NCBI GenBank assembly: GCA_023388235.1
Contig: JAEWGQ010000321.1
Coordinates: 1-9,860 of the forward strand
DNA from: Actinomycetes bacterium
Lineage (GTDB): Bacteria > Actinomycetota > Actinomycetes > Actinomycetales > Cellulomonadaceae
Length of the DNA stretch: 9,860 nucleotides
Direction: 5' to 3'
Shown here: piece after piece, positions 1 through 7,434 of the stretch
How positions within the stretch are numbered: the first letter of the stretch is position 1
Layout of the letters: each line of letters opens with the position of its first letter
The notes under the pieces: model-generated
Databases searched by the model: none
What the model saw: the letters and a program-made list of their open reading frames with translations, nothing else
Told to the model about the DNA's origin: nothing
Program-made: the position numbers and the translations under genes

Positions 1-8
1 CGCCGGCG

Positions 9-779
9 TCAGGCGACGAGCGGCGTCGCGCGGATCAGGGGGATCGGGAACCGCGCGGCCCGGATCGGGTCGAGCGTCGCGTCCGTGATCCCGGCGGTGA
101 AGTCCTCGAACCCGAACACCCGGAACAGCGCCTCGCGCCCGAACTTCGAGGAGTCCGCCACGAAGAACGCCTCGGACGCGATCGAGCGCATCTTGCGCTT
201 GAGCTCGATGGAGTAGCTGGTGCTCGCGTAGATGCCGTCGTCCATGACGGTCGCGGCGCCGAACACGGCGACGTTCACGCGCAGGTGCTCGAGCTGCTGG
301 ATCGAGGTGGGGCCCCACATGGAGGTGTGGGTGGGCAGCAGCTCGCCGCCGATGAAGACGAGGTTGATCTGCGGCTTGGTGGAGATCTCCAGGCCGACGC
401 GCAGGTCGTGCGTGACGACCGTCAGCCGGTCGTGGTCGAGGTGCCGCGCGACCTCGAGGCAGGTGGACCCGCCGTCGAGCAGCACGGTCTGGCCGTCGAG
501 GATGCGCTCGGCCATCGCCGCGCCGATCGCCTGCTTCTCGGCGAGGTGCGGTTCGGCCGGTGCGTGGTGCCGGGCGGCGGCGCCCGCGGCCACGGCGGCC
601 GGCGTGCGCGTGACCGCGGCGGCGCCGCCGTGGGTGCGCACGATCGCGCCCTCCGCGGCGAGCCGGTCGAGGTCGCGCCGGATGGTCGACGTGTCGACCG
701 TGAACCTGTCGGCCAGGGCGCTCACGCTCTGGAAACCGCGTTCCGTGACCAGCGCGGCGATCTCGTGCCGTCGTGCCAT
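9..779 (-). CDS. DeoR-family transcriptional repressor
   Basis: 256-aa DNA-binding regulator, probably the local repressor of the divergent sugar operon. Residues 3-54 form the DeoR N-terminal winged helix-turn-helix, with the family's SVSALADRF...TIRRDLDRLAAEG...RTHGG pattern (recognition helix around 28-40). Residues 80-235 form the DeoRC sensor domain: EKQAIG (81-86), LLDGGST (100-106), a VVTHD strand, the GGEL loop and the conserved DSSKFG (209-214). In this family the sensor is related to sugar-phosphate isomerases and usually binds a phosphorylated sugar. The reading frame stays open to 890, but ATG 779 is chosen because an AGGGGAAGG ribosome site lies 8 nt upstream and the DeoR domain starts at once; an in-frame GTG at 788 overlaps that site. 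Divergence from the transporter/kinase operon suggests it controls that operon and itself. Family assignment is secure; the effector is unknown. Confidence 0.93.
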   Translation of the reverse strand: MARRHEIAALVTERGFQSVSALADRFTVDTSTIRRDLDRLAAEGAIVRTHGGAAAVTRTPAAVAAGAAARHHAPAEPHLAEKQAIGAAMAERILDGQTVLLDGGSTCLEVARHLDHDRLTVVTHDLRVGLEISTKPQINLVFIGGELLPTHTSMWGPTSIQQLEHLRVNVAVFGAATVMDDGIYASTSYSIELKRKMRSIASEAFFVADSSKFGREALFRVFGFEDFTAGITDATLDPIRAARFPIPLIRATPLVA

Positions 780-787
780 GCGCTGCA

Positions 788-796
788 CCTTCCCCT
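788..796 (-). promoter_or_regulatory. Ribosome binding site that fixes the DeoR start
   Basis: On the minus strand this reads AGGGGAAGG, purine-rich and close to the Shine-Dalgarno consensus, 8 nt before ATG 779. It decides the start: the frame can be extended to 890, but that would add 37 Arg-rich residues outside the DeoR fold, encoded across the regulatory region. Confidence 0.65.
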
Positions 797-835
797 GAGT
801 CCTGGCGCTTACGGTAGCAGCACGATGTGCAGGTA

Positions 836-899
836 TTCGTGCAAAACCGCGCAGCAATCTGCGCGAACGAGTGCGCGAAGTCCTCGACAAGTGCGCGCG
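836..899. repeat. Clustered TGCGCGAA-type repeats around the palindrome
   Basis: TGCGCGAA occurs at 860-867 and 872-879, a related TGCGCGCG at 892-899, and the near-inverse TTCGTGCA (one mismatch to the inverted unit) at 836-843. The half-site of the 18-bp palindrome is part of this set. The arrangement resembles multiple half-sites for a regulator that binds as a dimer or tetramer, as DeoR proteins often do. In DNA this GC-rich, short TGCGCG words arise easily by chance, so only the clustering in the divergent gap gives it weight. Confidence 0.35.
848..865. promoter_or_regulatory. 18-bp palindrome, candidate DeoR operator
   Basis: CGCGCAG-CAAT-CTGCGCG is a perfect 7-bp inverted repeat with a 4-nt spacer, in the divergent gap between the repressor and the transporter operon. 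It lies upstream of the candidate -35 of the operon and about 70 bp before the repressor's start codon, so a bound dimer could affect both directions. It differs from the very GC-rich background in having an AT-containing centre. The symmetry is seen directly; the operator role is inferred from position and the neighbouring DeoR gene. Confidence 0.5.
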
Positions 900-913
900 G
901 TTGTGCGTACTGT
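884..913 (+). promoter_or_regulatory. Candidate sigma-70-type promoter of the transporter-kinase operon
   Basis: TCGACA (884-889, one mismatch to TTGACA) is followed after 18 nt by TACTGT (908-913), a weak TAnnnT-type -10. Transcription would start near 920, giving a leader of about 105 nt before ATG 1025. The palindrome and repeats lie just upstream and the TGCGCGCG copy at 892-899 falls inside the spacer, where a repressor could block polymerase. I found no equally convincing promoter for the minus-strand repressor. The rest of the gap (914-1011) is GC-rich leader in which I see no riboswitch or gene. Confidence 0.4.
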
Positions 914-1024
914 GTGCCCGGGTCCCGGCCCCCGACGCACGTATCGAGGATGCTGGTGCGCGGGCGGGCCCATCTGTTGCACGGACACGGGCGTTCGGAG
1001 CGCACGATCACGAGGGAGTGAGCG

Positions 1025-2074
1025 ATGAGGCACACGCAGAAGGCGGCTCTGGCCGCGACGGGCATCACGGCGGCGCTGCTGCTGGCGGCCTGCGGCTCGG
1101 TGAACGACGGCGGCTCGACCGCCGGGTCCACCGGCGGCAGCGAGGGCGGGTCGTCCGACGGCCAGACGATGGTCACCGTCGTCAAGGTCAAGGGCATCGC
1201 CTGGTTCGACCGCATGGAGGAGGGCGTGCTCGCGTACGGCGAGCGCACCGGCATCGACACCCGCACCGAGGGCGGGGACGACGTCAGCCCCGAGAAGCAG
1301 ATCCAGATCATCCAGGACCTGATCGCCCAGAAGCCGACGGCGATCACCGTCGTCCCGAACTCGCCGGAGGCGCTGTCCGCCGTCCTGGCGCAGGCGCGGG
1401 CGCAGGGCATCACGGTCGTGGCGCACGAGGCCACCGGCATCGAGAACGTCGACATCGACATCGAGGCGTTCGACAACGCGGACTACGGCGTCGACATCAT
1501 GAAGAACCTCGGCGAGTGCACCGGCGGCGAGGGCGGGTACGTCCAGTTCGTCGGCGGCCTGACGGCGAAGACGCACATGGAGTGGGTCGAGGCCGCGTAC
1601 GACTACCAGACCGAGAACTTCCCGGGCATGACGCGCCTGGAGACCCCGATCGAGTCGACGGACAACGAGACCGCGGCCTACGAGAAGGCCAAGGAGATCC
1701 TGGCGAAGTACCCGGACATCAAGGGCTTCCAGGGCTCGGCGGGCAACGACGTCCCCGGCATCGCGCGGGCGATCGAGGAGGCCGGCCTGGAGGACGACGT
1801 GTGCGTGATGGGCACGTCCATCCCGTCGGCGGCCGCCAAGTACCTGGCCACGGGCTCGATCGACAAGATCTTCTTCTGGGACCCGGCGCTGGCCGGTGAG
1901 GCGCAGCTCGAGATCGCCCGCATCCTCGCGGACGGCGGCACGATCGAGGAGGGCACCGACCTCGGCATCGAGGGCTACGGGGAGCTCCGCAAGCTCGACG
2001 GCTACGACAACGTCTTCGTCGGGAACGCCGGCATCGCGGCCGACGCCGCCGAGGCCGCCAAGTACGACTTCTGA
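1025..2074 (+). CDS. Sugar ABC transporter substrate-binding lipoprotein (LsrB/RhaS type)
   Basis: 349-aa extracytoplasmic solute receptor that captures the ligand outside the membrane for the ABC transporter encoded next. It has a lipoprotein signal peptide: Arg/Lys-containing N-terminus, hydrophobic core 7-22, and lipobox LAAC with Cys23 as lipidated residue. A Gly/Ser-rich linker (24-47) leads into a Peripla_BP_4 (PF13407) fold from about residue 49 to the end. It resembles E. coli LsrB, including WD (285-286) and the C-terminal KYDF. Compared from memory with LsrB, Lys56 and Asp286 look retained but the Asp-Gln pair and Pro that contact AI-2 do not, so the ligand is probably a different small sugar or polyol. 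Cys165 and Cys260 could form a disulfide. AGGGAG lies 6 nt before the ATG. First gene of the operon. Family is secure; ligand unknown. Confidence 0.92.
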   Translation: MRHTQKAALAATGITAALLLAACGSVNDGGSTAGSTGGSEGGSSDGQTMVTVVKVKGIAWFDRMEEGVLAYGERTGIDTRTEGGDDVSPEKQIQIIQDLIAQKPTAITVVPNSPEALSAVLAQARAQGITVVAHEATGIENVDIDIEAFDNADYGVDIMKNLGECTGGEGGYVQFVGGLTAKTHMEWVEAAYDYQTENFPGMTRLETPIESTDNETAAYEKAKEILAKYPDIKGFQGSAGNDVPGIARAIEEAGLEDDVCVMGTSIPSAAAKYLATGSIDKIFFWDPALAGEAQLEIARILADGGTIEEGTDLGIEGYGELRKLDGYDNVFVGNAGIAADAAEAAKYDF

Positions 2075-2082
2075 CCCTGGAC

Positions 2083-2115
2083 CGCCGGTGCGGGGCCGCG
2101 CGCCCCGCACCGGCG
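2083..2115 (+). promoter_or_regulatory. Intercistronic 14-bp perfect stem-loop between binding protein and ATPase
   Basis: CGCCGGTGCGGGGC (2083-2096) and its exact complement (2102-2115) flank a 5-nt loop, CGCGC. The hairpin begins 8 nt after the binding-protein stop codon and ends one base before the AGAGAGG ribosome site (2117-2123) of the ATPase gene. Such hairpins in ABC operons commonly stabilise the upstream mRNA or cause partial termination, so that binding protein exceeds membrane components (malE-malF is the known example). There is no T-tract. The structure is seen directly; the role is inferred. Confidence 0.65.
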
Positions 2116-2131
2116 CAGAGAGGCGTGCGAC

Positions 2132-3643
2132 ATGACAACCCCCGCCCCCGGCGGCGGCGCCCCCGTGCTCGAGGTGCGCGACGTCGTCAAGACCTTCGGC
2201 GGCGTGACCGCCCTGGGCGGCGTCTCGCTCCAGCTCTGGCCCGGTGAGGTGCTCTGCCTCGCGGGTGAGAACGGCTGCGGGAAGTCGACCCTGATCAAGA
2301 TCATCTCGGGCGCCGAGCGCCCGGACGCCGGCACCGTCGTCGTCGACGGCACCGAGCACACCGCGATGGACACGACCGACGCCATCAAGAGCGGGATCCA
2401 GGTGATCTACCAGGACTTCTCGCTGTTCCCGAACCTGTCGGTGGCGGAGAACGTGGTGCTGACCTCCGCGGTCGCCGGCCGCCGGCGGCTGTTCGACCGG
2501 GCGGCGGCGCGCCGGTCCGCGCAGGCCGTCGTCGACGACCTCGGGCTGACGCTGGACCTGGAGGCCCGGGTCGAGGACCTGTCGGTGGCGGACAAGCAGC
2601 TCACCGCGATCTGCCGGGCCCTGGTGAACGACGCCCGCGTCATCATCATGGACGAGCCGACGACCGCCCTGACCCACACCGAGGTCGCGCGGCTGTTCGC
2701 CATCGTGGAGCGGCTGCGGTCGCGCGGCGTCGCGCTCATCTTCGTCTCGCACAAGCTGGACGAGGTGCTCGCCATCTCGCAGCGCGTGACGATCCTGCGG
2801 TCGGGCCGCAACGTGCTGACCAGCCCGGCCGCCGAGCTCGACAGCCGGACCATCGCGCAGCACATGACCGGGCGGGAGCTCGACGAGTCCCGGCACGTGA
2901 CCGCGCTCGACCCGGCGGCGCCGCCGGTGCTGGAGGTCGAGCACCTCACGCTGCCGGGCGCGTTCCAGGACGTGACGTTCACGCTGCGCCGCGGGGAGAT
3001 CCTCGGGGTCACCGGCCTGCTCGGGTCGGGGCGCACCGAGATCGCGGAGTCGCTGTTCGGCGTGCTGCCGGCGGAGTCCGGCACCGTGAAGGTGGACGGG
3101 GCGCCCGTCCGGCTGCGCAGCATCGGCGACGCCGTCGCGGCGGGGCTCGGCTACGTGCCGGAGGACCGGCTCACCCAGGGGCTGTTCCTCGAGAAGTCGA
3201 TCGCGGACAACATGATCGCCGGCTCGCTGGACCAGCACCGCACGCGCTGGCGCACGCTGGACTCGCGCGCCGTGCGCGGCACCATCCAGCGGCTGTTCGC
3301 GCGGCTGCGGGTGAAGGCCCCGAACGTGCAGGCGCCCGTCCGCTCGCTGTCCGGCGGCAACGCCCAGCGGGTGGTGCTGGCCAAGTGGCTGGCGCGGCAC
3401 CCGCGGGTGCTGATGCTCAACGGCCCGACGGTCGGCGTGGACGTCGGCTCGAAGGCCGAGATCCTCGACATCCTGCGCGCCGAGGCCGCCGACGGCACGG
3501 GCGTGCTGGTGATCTCGGACGACGCCCCCGAGCTGGTGGCGTGCTGCCACCGCGTGCTGGTGGTGCGCGGCGGCCGGGTGGTCGAGGTGCTGGAGGGCGA
3601 CGACGTCGCCGTGGACACGATCCGGACGAAGGTGGCCGCATGA
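2132..3643 (+). CDS. Sugar ABC transporter ATPase, two-domain RbsA/RhaT type
   Basis: 503-aa cytoplasmic ATPase powering import, with two fused nucleotide-binding domains as in RbsA, RhaT, XylG and LsrA. NBD1 (about 12-245) is complete: Walker A GENGCGKST (45-53), signature LSVADKQ (150-156), Walker B IIMDEP with Asp174 and Glu175, and a switch-type VSHK. NBD2 (about 265-495) has the family's degenerate P-loop GLLGSGRT (295-302) and a good LSGGN signature (406-410), but the Walker B region reads LMLNGPT (427-433), so the usual Asp-Glu pair is Asn430-Gly431. Hydrolysis therefore probably rests on NBD1's own residues, with NBD2 supporting or regulatory. AGAGAGG lies 8 nt before the ATG. The stop overlaps permease 1 (ATGA), indicating translational coupling. 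Confidence 0.93.
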   Translation: MTTPAPGGGAPVLEVRDVVKTFGGVTALGGVSLQLWPGEVLCLAGENGCGKSTLIKIISGAERPDAGTVVVDGTEHTAMDTTDAIKSGIQVIYQDFSLFPNLSVAENVVLTSAVAGRRRLFDRAAARRSAQAVVDDLGLTLDLEARVEDLSVADKQLTAICRALVNDARVIIMDEPTTALTHTEVARLFAIVERLRSRGVALIFVSHKLDEVLAISQRVTILRSGRNVLTSPAAELDSRTIAQHMTGRELDESRHVTALDPAAPPVLEVEHLTLPGAFQDVTFTLRRGEILGVTGLLGSGRTEIAESLFGVLPAESGTVKVDGAPVRLRSIGDAVAAGLGYVPEDRLTQGLFLEKSIADNMIAGSLDQHRTRWRTLDSRAVRGTIQRLFARLRVKAPNVQAPVRSLSGGNAQRVVLAKWLARHPRVLMLNGPTVGVDVGSKAEILDILRAEAADGTGVLVISDDAPELVACCHRVLVVRGGRVVEVLEGDDVAVDTIRTKVAA

Positions 3644-4701
3644 GCGCCCCCGCGCCGGGCCGGGCGACGCTGCTGCGGCGGCTGCGCGGCCCGAACAACG
3701 AGGGCGTGCTCGCCCTCATCCTGCTGGTGCTGGTGGTCGGGATGTCGATCGCCAACCCCACGTTCTTCACCCTGCCGACGGCGTTCTCGATCGTGCGCAG
3801 CTCGATCGTGCCGCTGATCTTCGCGCTCGGCGTGCTGCTGGTCATCATCTCCGGCGGCATCGACGTGTCGTTCGCGGCCATCGCCGTGTTCGCCGCGTAC
3901 ACGGCCGTGCACGTGCAGCTCGAGGGCGGGTTCGACCTCGGCCTCGCCGGGTCGTTCGTGCTGGCGCTGCTGCTGGGGGCGGCGCTGGGGTCGGTGAACG
4001 GGTTCCTCATCGCCCGGTTCCGGCTGCCGACGCTGATCGTCACGCTCGGCACGCAGGGCATCTTCAAGGGCGTGCTGCTCACCTACATCGGGTCGCGGTA
4101 CATCGCCGACCTGCCGGGCGGCATGGCGTCGGTCTCGACGACCAACCTGTTCGAGGTCAGCACGTCCTCCGGGCGCGGCTACCTGCACGTGATGGCGGTG
4201 CCCGCCGTGCTGCTGGCGCTCGCGCTCGCGTGGGTGCTCAGCCGCACGATGTTCGGCCGCTCCGTGTACGCCATCGGCGGCGACGCCGAGGCCGCGCGCC
4301 GCGCCGGCATCCGCGTGGTCCGCACCCAGGTGTGGGTGTACGTGATCGTCGGGATGACGGCGGCCGTCGGCGGCATGATCTACATGATCATGGGCCGCTC
4401 GGCGAGCCCCCAGGAGCTGGTCGGCGACGAGCTCGACATCATCGCCGCCGTCGTCCTGGGCGGCGCGTCCATCTTCGGCGGCCGCGGCACCGTGGGCGGC
4501 ACCGTCCTCGGCGTGCTGCTGGTGCAGGTCATCAACAACAGCCTGATCCTCGCCGGCGTGCCGAGCGCCTGGCAGCGGACCGCCGTCGGCCTGCTGCTCG
4601 TCGTCGGCGTCGGCGTGCAGGCCGTCGCCGCCCGCCGGTCCGCGAAGGCCGTCCGCGTCCACGACGAGCAGGTCCACGAGCCGCAGGAGGTGCGGGCATG
4701 A
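3640..4701 (+). CDS. Sugar ABC transporter permease 1 (PF02653)
   Basis: 353-aa integral membrane subunit of the importer, of normal length for the RbsC/RhaP/LsrC family. A short cytoplasmic N-terminus (1-22) precedes the first membrane helix, then roughly 8-10 hydrophobic segments follow. Family landmarks are ISGGIDVS (70-77), a GGDAEAARRAGI loop that in this family contacts the ATPase, and VLGGASIFGGRGTVGGT near the C-terminal helices. The last 30 residues are hydrophilic and charged. The start ATG overlaps the ATPase stop by 4 nt, with GAAGG 7 nt upstream; the longer open frame starting at 3385 is rejected because it lies inside the ATPase gene. It should form a heterodimer with permease 2. 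The substrate cannot be read from the permease. Confidence 0.93.
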   Translation: MSAPAPGRATLLRRLRGPNNEGVLALILLVLVVGMSIANPTFFTLPTAFSIVRSSIVPLIFALGVLLVIISGGIDVSFAAIAVFAAYTAVHVQLEGGFDLGLAGSFVLALLLGAALGSVNGFLIARFRLPTLIVTLGTQGIFKGVLLTYIGSRYIADLPGGMASVSTTNLFEVSTSSGRGYLHVMAVPAVLLALALAWVLSRTMFGRSVYAIGGDAEAARRAGIRVVRTQVWVYVIVGMTAAVGGMIYMIMGRSASPQELVGDELDIIAAVVLGGASIFGGRGTVGGTVLGVLLVQVINNSLILAGVPSAWQRTAVGLLLVVGVGVQAVAARRSAKAVRVHDEQVHEPQEVRA

Positions 4702-5771
4702 GCGCGCAGGACCCGAACCCGCTGCGGCGGGCCAACGACCAGGTGGACGCCGGCTGGTCCCGGCTGCTCGCCCGGGTGCAGGTGGACCGCAGCGCCCGCC
4801 GGATGCTGCTGCTGGTGGTCGTCGCGTTCGCGGTGTTCGCCGTGCTGAAGCCCGGCGTGTTCCTCAGCTCGATCAACCTGCAGAACATCGCCCTGGCGTC
4901 GCCGGAGATCGGCGTCATCGCGCTGGCGATGATGCTCGCCATGCTCACCGGCGGCATCGACCTGTCGCTGGTGAGCATCGCGAACCTGTCGGCGATCACG
5001 ATGTCGACGATGTACACGGCGGTCGCGGCGTCCGACCCGGCCCGGGCCGAGCAGCTGTTTCCGCTGATCGTCCTCGTCGGGGTGCTCGTCGGCGTGGCCG
5101 GCGGCGCGGTGAACGGCCTGCTGGTCGCGGGCCTGGGCATCACGCCGATCCTGGCGACGCTCGGCACGATGCAGATCTACAACGGCATCGCGGTCGCGTG
5201 GACCGGCGGCAAGACGCTGTACGGCTCGCCGTCGCAGCTCACGTCGATCGGGCAGTCGACGGTCGGCGGGGTGCCGACGCTGTTCCTGGTGTTCGTCCTG
5301 GTGGCGGTGGCGCTCGCGGTGGTGGTCAACCGGACGCCGCTCGGCCTGCGGATCACCCTGCAGGGCGCCAACCCCACGGCGGCGCGGTACTCGGGCATCC
5401 GCTCCGGCAGCGTGCTGGGCGGGACCTACCTGCTCACGGGCCTGCTCGGCGGCATCGCCGGCGTGCTGTTCCTCGCCCGCAACCCCACGGCGTCGGCCGA
5501 CTACGGCGCCTCGTACGTCCTGCTGGTCATCGTGATCGCGGTGCTCGGCGGCACCAACCCCAACGGCGGGTTCGCCACGGTGCTGGGCGTCGTGCTCGCC
5601 ACGCTCACCCTGCAGATCGTGTCCAGCGGGTTCACCGCGGTGCGGCTGTCCGCGTTCGAGTACGCGATCGCCCAGGGCGTGATCCTCATCGCCGTCATGG
5701 TCCTCGACCAGGTCCGCTGGCGCCGGCGACGACGCCGGACCCCGCAGCCCGTCGCGGCCGCCGCCGCCTGA
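4698..5771 (+). CDS. Sugar ABC transporter permease 2 (PF02653)
   Basis: 357-aa second membrane subunit (RbsC/RhaQ/LsrD type). The N-terminal 30 residues are hydrophilic, followed by helices from about residue 34. Landmarks are LTGGIDLS (83-90), the ATPase-facing GANPTAARYSGI loop, and VLGGTNPNGGFATVLG. The C-terminus is a basic run of arginines followed by an Ala-rich tail, consistent with a cytoplasmic end. A strong AGGAGGT (4685-4691) lies 6 nt before ATG 4698, inside the end of permease 1, and the start overlaps that gene's stop (ATGA). It is clearly diverged from permease 1, so the channel is a heterodimer, as in Rha and Lsr systems. Confident family call. Confidence 0.93.
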   Translation: MSAQDPNPLRRANDQVDAGWSRLLARVQVDRSARRMLLLVVVAFAVFAVLKPGVFLSSINLQNIALASPEIGVIALAMMLAMLTGGIDLSLVSIANLSAITMSTMYTAVAASDPARAEQLFPLIVLVGVLVGVAGGAVNGLLVAGLGITPILATLGTMQIYNGIAVAWTGGKTLYGSPSQLTSIGQSTVGGVPTLFLVFVLVAVALAVVVNRTPLGLRITLQGANPTAARYSGIRSGSVLGGTYLLTGLLGGIAGVLFLARNPTASADYGASYVLLVIVIAVLGGTNPNGGFATVLGVVLATLTLQIVSSGFTAVRLSAFEYAIAQGVILIAVMVLDQVRWRRRRRRTPQPVAAAAA

Positions 5772-5791
5772 CACCCACGGAAAGGTTCGTC

Positions 5792-6793
<1,002 letters not shown>

Positions 6794-6798
6794 CCCCG

Positions 6799-7434
6799 AT
6801 GCACTCCGCAGAGCTGATCCGCGCCATCCAGGGCAGCCTGGGCGAGCTCGTCCAGCACGCCGACGAGCTGCGCGACCTCGACCAGGCGCTCGGCGACGGC
6901 GACCTCGGCATCACCGTGACGCTCGGCGCGCACGCGGTGATCGAGGCGCTGGACGCCCTCGGCCCCGAGGCCACGCCGTCGGAGATCGCCCGCACCTGCG
7001 CCAAGGCGTTCGCGAACGCGAACCCGTCCACGATGGCGGCGCTCGTCGCCGGCGGCCTGCTCGCCGGCTCGAAGTCCTGGGCCGACACGCAGGACGTGGA
7101 CGTCGCCGCGGCCGCGCGGTTCGTCCGCGCGGCGGGGGACAACATCGCCCAGCGCGGCAAGACCACGCTGGGGGACAAGACGATCCTCGACGCGATCATG
7201 CCGGCCGCCGACGCCCTCGAGGCCGCGCCCGACGGCGCCGCGGGGCTCCCCGCCGCGATCGCCGCGGCCGAGAAGGCCGTCGTCGACACCCGCGAGCTGC
7301 AGTCCCGCCGCGGGCGGGCGTCCTGGCTGCAGGAGCGGAGCATCGGCCTGCAGGACCCGGGCGCCACCGCGATGTGGCGGTTTCTGGAGTCCTGGCAGAA
7401 GGCCGCGGACCGCACGGGGACGGCGGCGTCGTGA
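6799..7434 (+). CDS. DhaL-like nucleotide-binding kinase subunit
   Basis: 211-aa partner of the upstream DhaK-like protein, matching E. coli DhaL in length (about 210). In DhaL three aspartates hold two Mg ions and the nucleotide; here they are Asp28, Asp33 and Asp35 in LDQALGDGDLG. RGKTTLGDKTILD (119-131) and RRGRASWLQERSIGLQDPGA (170-189) are also conserved. Differences from the classical subunit are that GDxDHG lacks its His (Leu36), GHQDPGA reads GLQDPGA, and the GGxSGPLFG nucleotide-cap motif is replaced by NPSTMAAL (75-82). AGGAGGT (6783-6789), inside dhaK, lies 9 nt before the ATG. No DhaM gene is present, so it either uses ATP directly as a split ATP-type kinase or recruits a DhaM from elsewhere. 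Kinase family is clear; mechanism is open. Confidence 0.88.
   Translation: MHSAELIRAIQGSLGELVQHADELRDLDQALGDGDLGITVTLGAHAVIEALDALGPEATPSEIARTCAKAFANANPSTMAALVAGGLLAGSKSWADTQDVDVAAAARFVRAAGDNIAQRGKTTLGDKTILDAIMPAADALEAAPDGAAGLPAAIAAAEKAVVDTRELQSRRGRASWLQERSIGLQDPGATAMWRFLESWQKAADRTGTAAS

Noticed and set aside
780..890. N-terminal extension of the DeoR protein by 37 residues
   Set aside because: It would translate through the regulatory gap and lacks a good ribosome site, whereas ATG 779 has AGGGGAAGG at 8 nt and matches the family's N-terminus.
920..1011. Possible riboswitch or attenuator in the operon leader
   Set aside because: The roughly 105-nt leader has only short GC-rich pairings; I could not find a conserved aptamer pattern, a T-tract or a leader peptide.
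285..1028. Plus-strand open frames opposite the DeoR gene
   Set aside because: Arg/Gly/Val-rich translations without recognisable motifs, antisense to a conserved regulator and running into the promoter region.
809..3550. A 913-codon open frame on the minus strand across the binding-protein and ATPase genes
   Set aside because: It is antisense to two well-supported genes, its product is a low-complexity Arg/Asp/His/Val-rich chain with no domain, and such frames arise where third positions are nearly all G or C.
3151..4677. Long minus-strand open frame opposite the ATPase and permease 1 genes
   Set aside because: Low-complexity His/Asp/Arg/Gln-rich translation, antisense to clear ABC genes; GC-rich shadow. 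The same applies to the minus frames at 4380-5774, 5501-6628, 6609-8276 and 8096-9436.
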